Notes under the pieces: generated by a model | The model's input: the letters and a program-made list of their open reading frames with translations, nothing else | The model's database searches: none | Told to the model about the DNA's origin: nothing | Made by a program: the position numbers and the translations under genes | Shown: piece after piece, positions 11,480 to 23,766 of the stretch | Position numbering within the stretch: the first letter of the stretch is position 1 | Layout of the letters: the number at the start of each line of letters is the position of its first letter | Source: Protopterus annectens | Taxonomy: Eukaryota; Chordata; Ceratodontiformes; Protopteridae | Length of the DNA stretch: 64,000 nt | Assembly: GCF_019279795.1 (NCBI RefSeq) | Contig: NC_056727.1 | Coordinates: forward strand, 1,213,026,577 to 1,213,090,576 | Direction of reading: 5' to 3'

Positions 11480-12260
11480 GATATTCTGGAGCATAGTCAA
11501 GCCAAAACAGTTTCTGGATCTGGACTTTATGTCCAAAATAATATGAAATGAAGGTTTGGATCTTGGAGCAGGCAGCATCTGCACAGATGTCATCAAGAGG
11601 TACTCTGGAAAAGACAGTTGTGAATGAAGCTACAGATCTATTAGAAAGGACTTTTAGGGGTGAAGGCAGTGATAAATCCCTTTATTTGTAAACATAAGAT
11701 ATACAGACAGACAATGGGAGAGGGTGATTTTAATTACTCCTCTTTCAAAATGGGAAAGGGGGGGTAAAGATACAAGTCATAAGTTTTCCTGAATGTTTTT
11801 GTCTGATGCAAATAGAAATTTAACTGGCAGTGAACATCCTATAAGTGTAATGTATATTCACCTTTGTTTGAAAAAAGTCAGAAAAAACACAGGAAGATTT
11901 AAGGATTGGTTGATAGACGATTCAGAGGTCTCCTTTGGAAGAAAAGAAAGGTTAGTTATCAAGTACACACTGTTTCTGGGAAAGACCAGGTAGGAAAGTT
12001 CTACAGACAAGGTTTCCATGATCTAAATTTTAAATTAACCTTGGCAGCAGGTTCAAATGGAGGGCTAGTTAAGGCTTACAGTACAATTGTTATATGCCAC
12101 GGAAGAACTGGCTCTCTAAGCAGACAGCATAATAGAAAAGTCCCTCTAAGGAAAGCTTTAGTTAGTCTTACGGATGCAATGGGCATGGGGTTCTTGCCAA
12201 TGTGAAAGGAAGATATGACTGCTATTTGTACCCTGATAGTGGAATACCTGGCTCCCATTC
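11480..12260 (-). pseudogene. DIRS B tyrosine recombinase remnant (fossil)
   Basis: The minus-strand frames hold a PPFEPAAK-like segment near 12060 and a recombinase C-terminal segment of the DDICADAACS type near 11570. Both match the recombinase layout of the better preserved DIRS copy at 40100-41430. It is heavily decayed. Confidence 0.7.
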
Positions 12261-12649
12261 TGAAAATGATAGGCTAGAAATTCCAAGACTGCTGGGAGAT
12301 GAACAGAAAAGGGATCAAGATCATGTTGAACTGCCTATATGTAAAACATTTTCCATTTGCTTTTGTAACTCTTATGTGTAGAAGTTTTTTTGGAAGAAGT
12401 CAGGATATGTACAACTGAGGGTGCAAACCTAGACTATCTAGCCATCACTGGAACTGGAGAAACCATGCGGTCAACTTAAGGGATTAAATATCCAAGGTGA
12501 GGTGACCCCCCCCCCCCCCGAGGATGCGAGGCAGTAGATCTGGAGCAGAGTCCAGCACCCAGGGAGGGCATACTAGATGAGGCCAGAGGAAGGGAAACCA
12601 TACTTGTTGAGGCCATTATGGGAATATGAGAATGACTGTGACCTTCTTC

Positions 12650-14100
12650 GCCAGTGCTTTCTGTAAAAAGTTTAGAATCAAGGGAGTGGAAGGAAAGGTG
12701 TAGAGGAGTCCTGGGGGGGTAACTGTGAGTCAGGGCATCCCTCAGTGAATCCCCCTTGTGGGGGATCAAAGCAAAGGACTTGCTGCACTTGGTGTTGCAA
12801 GGAGATGCAAAGAGATCGCAGCACTATCAGCCCCAGTGGCTGAATATCTGCTCTGTAATCAATGGATTGAGACATCTCTTAAAACACAAAAGGACAGAGA
12901 GACCTGCTCAAGCTGTCTGGTAACACACTGGATTTGACTGGGATTTGCATTGCTATTAGAAAGCAGTGAGAAGCTATTGCCCATTGCCACACCCTCATGG
13001 ACTCAACATAATGGGCAAGATCTGGTTCCTCCCTGTTTGATGATGTACCAGATGACTGTCATGTTGTCTGTCTAAACAGATTTCACATCTGAGGGGAAAG
13101 AGTCCTGAAAAGCCTGCAACAATAGGAGTACTGCTCTCATCTCCAACACACTGATGTGTAGACTGGCCTCTCATTGTGACCATGTACCTTAGACCGTCTT
13201 TCCCAGGTAATGCCACCCCCATCAAAAGTGGGAAGTCTCCGTACCCACAGTAGCTGAGGGAGATAGAAGACTGAAGGGATGTCCTTGTGAGACATGCACA
13301 GATTAATCATGACTGACTGTGTGTCATGCAAATCTTTGTTAAAGATACCCGGAATGACATGGGCTGCTGTCTTACTGACCACTGGATCACTACAGTCCAC
13401 TGCAGAACTTGCATACAGTACCTTGCCAGGGAGACCAAGATGATGAAAGCTGACATGGAGTCTAGAATGCAGAGACTTGTTTTTGTTGGTGGCTTCAGAC
13501 AGGACAGGACAAGACAGCAAAGTCTGTTGATGAATGGACGCGATCCTTGTTTGGGGAAGTTTTGCAATTTGGAGATTGTCTCCAACTGAGCCTCCATAAA
13601 CTCTAAAGATTGAAATGGGTGAAGTTGGACTTCTAAATTGACGGTAATGCCTATGTTTGAACACAGATGGAGCAAGCCATTCCTGGCTTGGATGAGTACA
13701 TCCCTGGTAGGGGTGGTGACAAGCCAGTCATCCAGATATGGGAACACCCAGACCCCCTGCAGTCGAAGACGAACTGCTACTACTGACATACATTTGGTGA
13801 ACACAATGGGAGTTGTGTTGAGACTGAAAGCCAGAGTTTTGAACTGAAAATGAATGACTCACAAACAGAAGTGAAGATACTTACTGGAGTGTCTGTCTAT
13901 CTTTATATGGTAGTATGCATCCTGAAGATCCATCAGCAAATTCAGTCATTCTCCCTCAGTAGAGGAGGAACAGCTTGCATCATGTCCATCTGGCATTTTG
14001 TTTTGTTTACAAATTTGTTCAAGTAACTTGGGTCCGGAACTGGCCTTAGGTTCCCATTTTAATTTGGCACTGAAAAGAACATTGAGTAAACTCTAGATCC
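12650..14100 (-). pseudogene. DIRS B reverse transcriptase and RNase H remnant (fossil)
   Basis: A DIRS reverse transcriptase signature FPYLDDWL is visible near 13720-13745. RNase H-type motifs related to DNxTVxWYIxKQG lie near 13025-13075. A PDSQLPPQDS-like RNase H tail lies near 12690-12750. It is broken and not functional. Confidence 0.8.
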
Positions 14101-14659
14101 TCTTTGGTCTGGTGGGTCCTCTTGAATGACTCAATTGTTTAGAAACTTTCCTTACTTCGGAGGTGGTCACTTCCCTTTGAGGGGGTGACACAATGGAAGT
14201 CTTTTGGGAGGGGGGGGTTCACAGGTGGGAAGTAGCCTCTAGTTATGATCTCTGCATCCATTTGTCTTGAGTGATGGATGTCCAGGCTGTAGGGTGCAGG
14301 GATAAGCACCCCCTGACTGCTTCCACAGCACAGCAGTCAGGCAACCATTCAGGAGTGCTGGAAAGGCTTACAGGAAAAAGGAACTCTGAAGCCTTGATTC
14401 TGCGGACCACCTCTGCCCCTGGGGCAATATCTATTATAAGTCTTCCACCCTCTGGTCAAGGGGGGCTCATCTCTAGAAGTGTCAGGTGTGGAATTTGGGG
14501 ATCCAAATTTTCTTGCCTACATTTTGGTTCCTAGAAAAGGACATCTGAGGAGTGTATAATTTGATTCCTACAGCTAAGAGGGATTTTCTATTTTTTTCAC
14601 TTCTAGAAATTCTCTCTCTCTCATTTTGAGACCAAAAAGAGATGATCCATCACATGCGA

Positions 14660-15830
14660 TGTTCAAGAAGGATGTCTTAAAATGTTCCATAAAGTCATAG
14701 AGTCACATACTGGCATGTCAATTGATGGATATGCCCATGCCAGCTGATCTAGATGCACCTTCCAGGGCACTGGAGATAAGGCACACAGAAACATTAGACA
14801 AGGACTGGAGGGTAGCCAAATGCACATCAATGGATTTTCTTTGATCCACAGACAAAGTCCCTGGGAGAGATTTGGAGATCTCCCTGGGTCAAATCTCCCT
14901 GAAAACAGGTAACGTGTCAAATGATTCAATGCTCTCACATCAAGAATGTAGATGAGGTGTAAATGCACTTCCCAAATCTGTCCTAGTGAGACTATCCGTT
15001 TGATGGATGGACAGAGGAACTTTCTTCTGCCAGCTCCTTTTTGATGGCTGCTGCCATTACTATAGCTTCCACAGCTGGCTACTTGCTTCAATAGGGATGA
15101 TCTTGGGGGCAACGAAAAATGAATCTGGTTTCTTAGGGATGAGCTCAGCTGTGTCCGGCTCCTTCCATGCCCACTTAGAAATAGGGTCCACAACCTCATC
15201 AGCAGGCAGGACTATCCAAGACATGGATAGTCCAGAACCAAAAGCCTATAAAAAAACTGACTCTTCTGGGGAAGGAGTTTGGGAGGACCATCCTCCTTTT
15301 TGTTTAAGAAGTTCAAGGGTCTCCCTGAATGAAATGTGCTCAAGTGGGGATCATTGGTGACAGATTCCAGAGTGGAATCCAGCTGTCTCCTTTTACACCT
15401 ATGTTTCCTGTGAAGCTCCCTGAAGGGATGATCTAGGGAGGACCCATAAGTTGGGACGGTCTCTTCTAGGTTTGAGATTTCTGGTTGCTGGCTGTCCTGA
15501 TGGGACAAGAAGAGTAGTTTCTGGACCCTGGGAAATCCTTTGGACTGGGAAGGATCAGATCTCGTGGGAGACTTTTCTCTGGGATGAGAAAGTACTCTTT
15601 TGAAAGCCTAGAATATGCACACTTGTCATGTGTGTCGGCGCTAGACCACTTACAGGCACAAGCCAAACATTTCATGAAACCAGTTGGTTTTTCTGACATC
15701 CTGAAAGGAAAGAGGTAACAAGAGAACAGAAATTTACATTTTTTACAATACAAGAAAGGTAAGAAGGAAAATATATATAAGGTATAAGGAAGTTTTTTTT
15801 CCAAGAGAAAAGTAAAGTCCAACTCTAAGA
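14660..15830 (-). pseudogene. DIRS B ORF1 (gag-like) remnant with cysteine motif
   Basis: A MSEKPTGFMKCLACACKW-like start near 15640-15700 carries the C-x2-C element typical of ORF1 in these elements (compare 36425-36560 and 46581-46796). A conserved central block (RALNHLTRYLFSG-like) is seen near 14900-14960. It is broken. Confidence 0.65.
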
Positions 15831-16230
15831 ATGGAGGGCAAACAAAGGTTTAGGGGAGGGTGGGAAAAGTAAAAAGAAAAGTAATAGAGAGAGAGAATAA
15901 TAATAAATAAGTATAAAGCACTTATCCACCAAAAAACACCCAAGCACCAACAAGTCCGTCCTACTCTTGTGTTGGCAAATGAGATCTGGGGTAGCTGCGT
16001 CAACACACAGAGGATTATGGGTAAGAGGAGACTGAGCATCAGATCCAAAGTTTGAAAGTGGCCAAGGTTTGATCTGACTTGGCTCTGAAGACCCATATGT
16101 TGTGGAACAGATGGAAGAGACATCAAAAGATCACTGATTATTTGTCTTATAGGTTTTAAGGCTAAGAAAGGAACTGAAGATGACATTTTCAAAGCACAGC
16201 CTAAATTATCTGCTGCAATGGGTTTTGGCT

Positions 16231-16366
16231 GGGAGGGTGGCCTAATGGTTAAGGTGTTTGCCTTACAAACACAAGGTGCAGGGTTTGAGTCTCACAAGGG
16301 ATAATTGGCTAAGCTTAAAATAGCTCACAAGGGCAGTTAGCTTAGTACTAATCTATGAATCTATAA
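16231..16366 (+). mobile_element. tRNA-derived SINE with CR1-like 3' tail
   Basis: The head (gggagggtggcctaatggtt) carries an A-box-like tggcctaatggt and, near 16279-16290, a B-box-like gggtttgagtct. Both are Pol III promoter elements of a tRNA ancestor. The final part (cagttagcttagta, then ctatgaatctat) matches the 3' ends of the CR1 copies here (gccattagcctagtacacacc, then two 8-bp units). This suggests the SINE borrowed the CR1 tail and uses that LINE's enzymes. At about 136 bp it is compact. It lies just beyond the left end of DIRS B. Confidence 0.8.
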
Positions 16367-18662
16367 TGATGTGAACTAACTGATAAGAACTAAATGTGAA
16401 GCTTTCAGTTAGGCTAACCTGTTGTATCCATTACTGAAATCCATTTGGTACTGGGAGTAGCATTGGAATACACTGTTCCAGTCACTCTGATGCCTGGTAA
16501 TACAGAACTTTCAATAACCACTTTTTTTCCCTTATGTGATGCATGTCATTTTTAATGTCAGCATGTAGGGTGATATCAAAGAGTGCCCTTGAAATGTCTT
16601 GCTGATGCCTGGCTCATTTTTGACATGAAATATAATCATCTCTTGGCTACTGTCTGTAGAAGAAAAAACTTATATTTCACTGCAAGCAAGATGGTACCAA
16701 GAAATAAGATCTTTTGTGATGCAACTAGATGTGATTCAGGTAAGTTCAATATCATCCCCAAGCAGCTGAACCTAATGTAAGTGGCAGAGTAACTGATCCT
16801 GGCTGTTCTACCAACAGACCAAGTGAGGCAGATTTCAAACTGCTGGCATAGTAACTGACCAAATAATGGAGATAAGCACTCTATAAATGTCCTGCTTGTT
16901 GTGGCCAGATTAGAATAAAATGTTTTACTTGAAAGTAATGCAAGCCTATTATAAAATGTGGATATTTTTGTGAGCCCGTTTTAAATGGAATAGCCAGGAA
17001 ATATCTTCAGTGTTTACTCTGATGTGTAAGGATTCAAAGCTTCTTGCTTCTGATGTAATTTGCAGGGTTTACATATGGGATAGGCTGTCAGTGTTAATTT
17101 TAAGGATAACAAAGGATTTTAGCTAGCTCTGTGGAGTACAGGGACAAAGAAATGACTATAACAGAGATAACCCAAATCTGAGTACCAGCAGGGGAAAGAG
17201 GGAGTCAACAGCCAATGCCAGCCCACCCATCCAGGGGAGGAAGGCAGCCAAATCATCTGCAATACTGACACTTAGTGAATATTGGCTGTACAGCAAGGCA
17301 ACACAATGAGCCAAAGACAAGCACACAAAAACAAGCAGTGCATCTGCACACTACAGCCATGAGCTGGCACATGTATGTTGGGCATTCCACTTGCCCAATG
17401 TGCGAAAGGGAAATGGAAGACGAGAGTAAGAAAAAAAAAGTCTTGGTAAGGATGATAACATCACTCAGCCACCATGCAGAGCCCCCTACAAATAGAGGGC
17501 AATTAAATGCTGTCCCACTCTGGGCTGCCTGTCTGGTCAGAACATACTCATGACCTCTTACATCTATTTATCTTTGCAACAATCCACTCTCTTGCAGACA
17601 TGTTAAGCCTTTATACTAACTAGAATTAAAGAATGTAAGGAGGCCTTTGCTATTTCGGATTATCATACAGTTCTGTAATAAACTGCTAGCTCTTTTATAC
17701 TCATACAATGATCTTGAGCATGATGGCCAAATAAAGTATCTGGATTTACTGGAATATCCATCAATTCTGATTTTACAGCATTCAGGTATCACAGGTGACT
17801 CAAGCCTAGGATGTCCTCTGCTTTCCAGTGGCACAGAGGAACTCATTGCTGCAGTTGTTCTATCAAAGTTCAGCTTTGCCATATGAGATACAATTCTATT
17901 TGCAGTAGGAAAGCGACTCTGTTCTTTATATTTACAGCCACACTTAAGGGACAGCTTGCAAGGTGACACTTGCTTAGTGGAGAAATAAGCTATAGAAATG
18001 GACTATGTTGATGATGTAACTTACATTCTTCACTGTCAAGATTCTGTGGTGTACATCTTGTCTCCAACATGTCTATTTTCTTAGATTGCTTGCTAGGAGG
18101 TAAGGTAGGGAAGACCTACCTTTCTGCCCTTTAAATAACAGCAAATAAAATCACTGTAGAGTCAACATTAACACTGCTGACTAGATATATCCAGACCACC
18201 AGTATCTTACTATAATCTATCATCCTTTGTGAGAGCTTGGGGCAGGGTGAGCACTTAGAGCAGAGAGTAAGGAACTATTCTCACTGAGCTTAGGACAGAG
18301 AATCAGCAACTGTCCACACCATCTTAACAATATCCCAGAAAGAATACAATGGGGTGTACTGCCTGTGGGCAGTGTAATTCATGTTTTAACAATTCACAGC
18401 ATTTCTATTTTGGAGACAAAATTTCTTTACAATCCTTGGGATACACTCTCCAACTCCATAACTGAAATGAGACAATGAAAAGTGCAATCACAAAAGTGCG
18501 ATGCTGGAATGGAACACTGAAACTTAGAACTTGCTCTTACACTAGTGTTTTTAGACCTCTCACATCACTGGTCCTTACACGTATGCTAACTATGACACTG
18601 CTGCACCTCATAAAAAGTACGCTCCTTATAAATTCATTAATGATAAGACTAGAGATGGCAAC
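16367..18662. other. Intron, nothing recognised
   Basis: There are only short open frames without recognisable domains. No transposon family was assigned. Some of this is probably very old repeat sequence. Confidence 0.4.
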
Positions 18663-18785
18663 TCTTTATTAAGAACTAAAATAAATAAAAATGCTGGCAG
18701 GCAGAGCTTCACAGGCACAAATCACTCAGGTGTTGATAAACCAAAGGTGTATTTAATGACAAAAATCCACAAGAAAAACAAATAA

Positions 18786-18830
18786 AACGTGAGCGCTTTC
18801 GTTAAACAAGTGTTAATTTCATCAGACACC
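18786..18830 (-). ncRNA. Candidate hammerhead-like motif in Penelope 3' arm
   Basis: On the minus strand CTGATGA (18819-18825) is followed after 18 nt by GAAA (18797-18800). The 18 nt can form a TTAA/TTAA stem around a CACTTGT loop. A short GCG-CTCA-CGT hairpin follows. Penelope-like elements are known to carry hammerhead ribozymes in their terminal repeats. Stem I is not convincing, so activity is doubtful. Confidence 0.4.
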
Positions 18831-19294
18831 ATTAAAATGCAAGACAACCATTTATATACATATAAAAAACACTCTGATTGGGTAAGCAAAGAGAGGCAGC
18901 CAGCTAAGCAACACTGAGACAGAACATTAATTAACCCCTTGATGACTGTGTTACAGTTGAAACTGTTGCATCTTAAATACAACTAAAACTTGTAATTAAA
19001 AGATAAATTATTAGTCTCTTACTTGTGTCATGAATGGTTATAAATAGAATAAAACTAAAATCAAAGTCATTTTTAATATCTCATGTTAACTATTCACATA
19101 ATGCTAAAATGTTTCCCAAAGCAAAATACATACCAAAGTGCCTGTGCTTAACAAATGTTTTGAGATATTCTGTTCCTTTCTAGGGCTTTTAATTTCAATA
19201 CAGGAGAGATGGATGTCTTGACATTTATCCCTGGCCATCTATCTGCCTGTAGTAAGATTTGCCACCTTAACTCCTTTAACTCAAACTGAAGTCC

Positions 19295-19738
19295 CTAAGG
19301 CTTTTTGTCACTGATGTCTACATGGTCTGTTGCCATAAATGTGAAACTGTGGTCAGTGTTGTCTTGAATATGCCTCGCTACTGCATTGTTAATATTCTTT
19401 CTTATGGCATAGTTGTGTTTATAAATTCTGGCATAAAATTTCCTTTCTGTTTTGCCTACATAAAATGCTAGGCATTGGTCGCATGTAGCCGTGTAGACTA
19501 CTGCCTTGGAGTGACAGTTATATTTACCTTTTACATAATGGTCTATACCATTCACTGTAAATTTGCTGCCCGATTTCACCTTGTGGCACCAGTTACAAGA
19601 CTCACATTTGTCCATCCCTACATGTCTTGTTCTAGTGTAGTTAGAACCTTTCCTAAGAAGGTCTTTTAAGTTTGAGCCCCATCTATATGCAATTATAGGT
19701 CTTTCTCCTATTTGTGCCCTGATGTCCATGTCGTCCAT
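19295..19738 (-). pseudogene. Penelope GIY-YIG endonuclease remnant
   Basis: A frame of about 147 codons is on the minus strand. A cysteine-rich linker (CESCNWCHKV) is followed by a C-x2-C-containing segment and the GIY-YIG-type core (AFYVGKTERKFYAR), then a helix with H and N residues. This is the C-terminal endonuclease of Penelope-like elements, which nicks the target for reverse transcription. It belongs to a dead copy. Confidence 0.85.
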
Positions 19739-19929
19739 TAAAATGTCACAGTTCTTATAAAAATGGACATCAAGTAGTATGTAAGCACCATAGATCTACA
19801 AAAAGTACTTTTTTCCAACTCCGGTCTCCCCTCTTCAACTTCAGAGGGGCTGTTGTCCAGTGTGTTTTCCCCAACTATGGGCTTAAAATGCCCTACTCTT
19901 CTTTACCTATCACTTCCTGCATAAGCTCA

Positions 19930-20295
19930 TTAAGCAAATCTGCTGGGTATTCCCCACCTCAAGAACGTTTTTTTTAAGTTGTCGCATTCTATAAGAAAAT
20001 CTTCTTCTCTAGAGATCATACGGGCTGCTCGAACTAATTGCCCTTTAACTGCTGACCTCTTCTGATGCTTGGGGTGGGAGCTAGTGTAATGCAGGAACGA
20101 GTTTGAGTAGGTCTCTTTCCTATGGATCCTAGTAGCATACTTTTCATTATGTGCGTCTTTGTATAAGAGGACATCAAGGTAATTCATATGATCCAGGTTA
20201 ATCACCCAAGTGAACTGCAGGAATGTAGTAGTGGTGTTAAGGTATCTCAAAAACTCTTCCAAATCAACCAGTGACCCATTCCTAGAAAGGAACAA
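19930..20295 (-). pseudogene. Penelope reverse transcriptase C-terminal remnant
   Basis: A minus-strand frame of about 121 codons contains the NYLDVLLYKD motif and a YSNSFLHYTSSHPKHQK segment. Both are typical of the region after the polymerase core in Penelope-like reverse transcriptases. The catalytic part is absent from this copy, so it is 5'-truncated. Confidence 0.85.
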
Positions 20296-20630
20296 AATAT
20301 CTCAAAACATTTGTTAAGCACAAGCACTTTTGTATGTATTTTGCTTTGGGAAACATTTTAGCATTATGTGAATATTTAACATGAGATTTTAAAAATGACT
20401 GATTTTAGTTTTATTCCATTTATAACCATTCATGACACAAATATGAGACTAATAATTTATCTTTTAATTACAAGTTTTAGTTGTATTTAAGATGCAACAG
20501 TTTCAACTGTAACAGTCATCAAGGGGTTAATTAATGTTCTGTCTCAGTGTTGCTTAGCTAGCTGCCTCTCTTTGCTTACCCAATCAGAGTGTTTTTTATA
20601 TGCATATAAATGGTTGTCTTGCATTTTAAT

Positions 20631-20675
20631 AGTGTCTGATGAAGTTAACACTTGTTTAATGAAAGCGTTCATGCT
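20631..20675 (+). ncRNA. Candidate hammerhead-like motif in Penelope inverted arm
   Basis: This is the plus-strand counterpart of 18786-18830. CTGATGA is at 20636-20642 and GAAA at 20661-20664, with the same stem-loop between them. The small hairpin GCG-TTCA-TGC follows. The changes between the two copies largely keep the core. Confidence 0.4.
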
Positions 20676-20803
20676 TTGTTTTCCTTGTGGATTTTTGTCA
20701 TTAAATACACCTTTGGCTTATCACCTGAGTGATTTGTGCCTGCCAGCATTTTTATTTATTTAGTTTGTTTTGCTGCTTCTGTTTTCTTGTCTTTATTAAG
20801 AAC

Positions 20804-21639
20804 CATCTAACACAAATCTTTCACATCTTAACTTCTGCAATCTGATGCATGTATGTCTTGCACCAGCATATGTTACAGCACTGCTCACTAGGTCTGTAAG
20901 AGCCGCTCATCACCAACATACTCAGTTCTACCTCAATGAAATGTTGTGAACACACCGGAAAGGTAACAAAAAGTTCTAAACATGCCATGTTTAAAGGATT
21001 ACCTATCCATAGGGCAGGGAAAATGACCCTTTTGAAGATCAACTGATTTGGAGAGTACTCGCATACTTTTAGGTTTTACTCTAAATACCCATATACATCA
21101 GGTAACACAACCCCTGAGGTAGGCAGGAGCCAGGATCCTAAAGTACTGAAGTACCAACGAATGTCTGACTCCTGGAATTCTGTTATAAAGAATTAGCTGA
21201 CATACCTTTATTAAATACAATAACTAAATGGTCATGGCACAAAGGTTTGCAAGTAGTACATTCTTGAAACACGGACTGGAAGAAGCCACAACTCTAGTGA
21301 AGTAGCTTTGTCAGCACTGGTCAAGTAGTAGTTATCCACCTGAAGTCAACAAAACAATTTGCTTAGCAGACAAACCCCACTTTACACATACTAAATTAGA
21401 AGAAAAGTAAGCCCATTCTCCTGAACTCATGAACCACTCTCTGGTAAAGTTTGAGATTATGATACATGTCAAAGGTAGTAGACCCTCTGGCCCCCCAGAT
21501 TCAACTGTAAGATCAATATAAACTTTCTCTGTGAAATGTGAGCTAATCCTAAGAGCACCTGATCCCTGTGAAAGGCCAAATAAGGTTCTCTTACAATGAA
21601 TTATATGCACATCTAATATAGAGGTACATGTAATAGCCA
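20804..21639. other. Intron, nothing recognised
   Basis: No coding frame with a recognisable domain and no assignable repeat. Confidence 0.4.
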
Positions 21640-22250
21640 CCACAACAGCATCTTCCTACACATGAAAATCAAATCTTCTAAAGCTGCTGGTTTGAGAGGA
21701 GGCCAGACAAGCCTGATCATTACAGAGCTGAAATCTCAATAAAGAGAATGAATTTTCAAAAGTCAGACAAAGATGCAAAATGAAATTTAAACACTTAGCA
21801 TAACAAACGATCTGTGTTGGCAGTTTTATAGCCTTCAGCCACAGGACTAAGATCAGTAGGTTCTTAGCTTGGTTCATAAAACAAAAGCCTGAGGCCCCAA
21901 CCCAGACCTTTGAAGCCTGCAAAGACACAATAATATAAAAGAAGAAGGGGGAATATAATATAATAGCGTCCTCTACACTCAAAGGCTGGGGGAAGGAGGG
22001 CGGGAGGGAATGGTGAAGGATATGAAACTGCCAGCACAGATCTGTTAATATGGTAAGTACATTACTCTTGTATCTGATATTGGGAGTTTCATATCCTACA
22101 AATGTAGGACAGAATCCCAGGCTAACTGATCATGGGTGGAAATCTACAGGGGAAGCCCTCACAAAGGCAGACTCCTGAACAGAACACTCTAGTAAGACTC
22201 AAGTTGTTATTGGGGTAATCTAAGGTGCAGAAGGTGCCCATATAGTGACC
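21640..22250 (-). mobile_element. Probable DIRS fragment (terminal and internal complementary region)
   Basis: The block near 22030-22065 (agcacagatctgttaatat, then ggtaagtac) resembles the internal complementary region of DIRS B near 11350-11385 (acacagatccattgttatg, then gtgagtac). The palindromic pair aggatatgaaact / agtttcatatcct brackets it at about 22018-22030 and 22085-22098. Coding remains are not clear. It is probably an old internally deleted copy. Confidence 0.5.
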
Positions 22251-22589
22251 AGAAGCACAAGATCCACAAAGTCGTAGACATATTATGGCACATGGGAATA
22301 AAAGGCACATTAACTCTGACTACGTAAAGTTCTATCCTAAATTTAGAAATTTAATGCCAAATTTCAGCAATATGCAGAATTTTCACATTTGTTGCAACTG
22401 AATTTCAAAAACAGATCACCCAAATGTTGGTGTAAAATTACTGGTAATACCTAAAAATAAAGAATCAAACCTTTGTTACTGCATGAAGGTACAGCAAATC
22501 CAAAGAATGATATCTCTTGACCCTCAGTTACAAAACAGACACAGATTCCATGTGTAAAGACACATGCCCAACTTTATTTTTGTGCATGA

Positions 22590-23766
22590 AAATAGAGTAC
22601 AATGCAAAACATTAATCTGTGGCAGTGAACATCTCTAAAACAGTGGCTGTTGTTGCCTATAAAGCCCATATCTCACAACCCTCCATTTCAGACTTTATTA
22701 TGACACTTTCAGATAGTAAGCATAACATATTCTGCTACAAAATGCATTTAAGATTGCTAGACTATCCTTAAGTGCTTCGGGTCAACATTATGCTGAATTT
22801 TACCATACCAGTTTAGCTGCTCCAATCTACAGTATATTGGATATTCTATGTGGCACATGGAATAAATCTGGTAAAATATACATGAATTGTGCTTCTAGTG
22901 CAATGACAACTCAGTAAAAAGTATTATATTCCATTAGTTCATTCAGGATACTGAGGAAACGTTCAGCACCACACCCACAAGGAAATGCAAACTAACAAAC
23001 TGTGACAGTCAATACCGTTGAAACAATGGATATGCTACCTATAAAGCCGTATCTCAAGCCCCTTCTAAGATTTCATTATAAAACTTACAGGCAGTAAAAA
23101 CTGGGAGCTCAGCCTTAGAAATATCATAAGACTGCTATTTCACTCCTAGACATTTCAGTGCACTAGTATGATGAATTAGACCACACCACTTTAGCTGATC
23201 AAAACTAGAGCTTATTATTGATGGCATGTGGTGAATAAAAAAAAATCTAGTAAAATACCGAAGATTTTTAGTTCTGATGTAATGACAACTGAGGAAATAA
23301 GTATTCTAGGCCATTAATGAAATCATCATATTGACTAGAAGCTCAAAACAATACCTACAATGGAAACAAAGTACAATGCAAAATGTTAGACTGAGCTAGT
23401 GAATACCACTGAATCACTGCCTATACACAGTAGAACATTATTGCACCCCCCCCCCCCCCAATTCAGATCCAACTACAAAACATTCAGGCTGTAATTACAG
23501 TGAGATCAGATGCAAAAACCAACTAAGACTGCTATTCTACCTTTATAGATTTTAATTGCATCACTATGTTGAATTTGACAACACTTTAGTTACTCCAATC
23601 TACAACATGTTATCCATGGCAAGTGGCAAATGGGAAAAAATTTGCTAAGACATACAAAGTTTTTACTTCTAATGTACTAGCAACTCAGTAAAGAAATATT
23701 CCAGACCATCACCATACCCAGCATACTGACCAGAAATTCACAACACTCGCAATGAAACTGGGTTAT
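22590..23766 (+). repeat. Degenerate satellite of about 380 bp, block 1 (about 3 units)
   Basis: An anchor of the type atgacaactcagtaaa recurs at 22902, 23280 and 23670, giving periods of about 375-395 bp. Other recurring parts are gagtacaatgcaaaa, the gttgcctata/catatctca block, and a tttagttgctccaatctaca-like block. Units have diverged by perhaps 20-35%. The array continues at 29121 and 34218 after two CR1 insertions. Confidence 0.8.

Larger units (their letters stand above)
11007..16200 (-). mobile_element. DIRS retroelement B, nearly full length, fossil
   Basis: The element is on the minus strand. Its left end and leader are at about 15940-16200, followed by ORF1, reverse transcriptase, RNase H and tyrosine recombinase remnants, an internal complementary region near 11345-11440, and a right terminal repeat at 11007-11170. 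The right terminus (ctgtgttgtctgtt near 11035) is repeated inverted near 11350-11365. The leader block near 16030-16075 has an inverted counterpart near 11090-11150 (the ccactttcaagctttgga region). It is broken many times over and looks clearly older than the nested pair at 35694-47103. It belongs to a different DIRS subfamily from that pair. Confidence 0.85.
18677..20789 (-). mobile_element. Penelope-like element 1, with inverted arms and a 14-bp target duplication
   Basis: Coding remnants on the minus strand (19295-20295) lie between two inverted arms of roughly 470-500 bp, 18677-19190 and 20290-20789. A perfect 14-bp target duplication (tctttattaagaac) flanks the whole unit at 18663-18676 and 20790-20803, so arms and body inserted together. 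Inverted partial copies of this kind are known for Penelope insertions. The coding part is shortened and broken. The arms are still about 90% alike by eye, so the copy is of moderate age. Confidence 0.9.

Noticed and set aside
16231-16300. Functional tRNA gene
   Set aside because: Box A and box B are present, but the acceptor stem and anticodon arm are not formed, and a CR1-like tail follows. It is a SINE.
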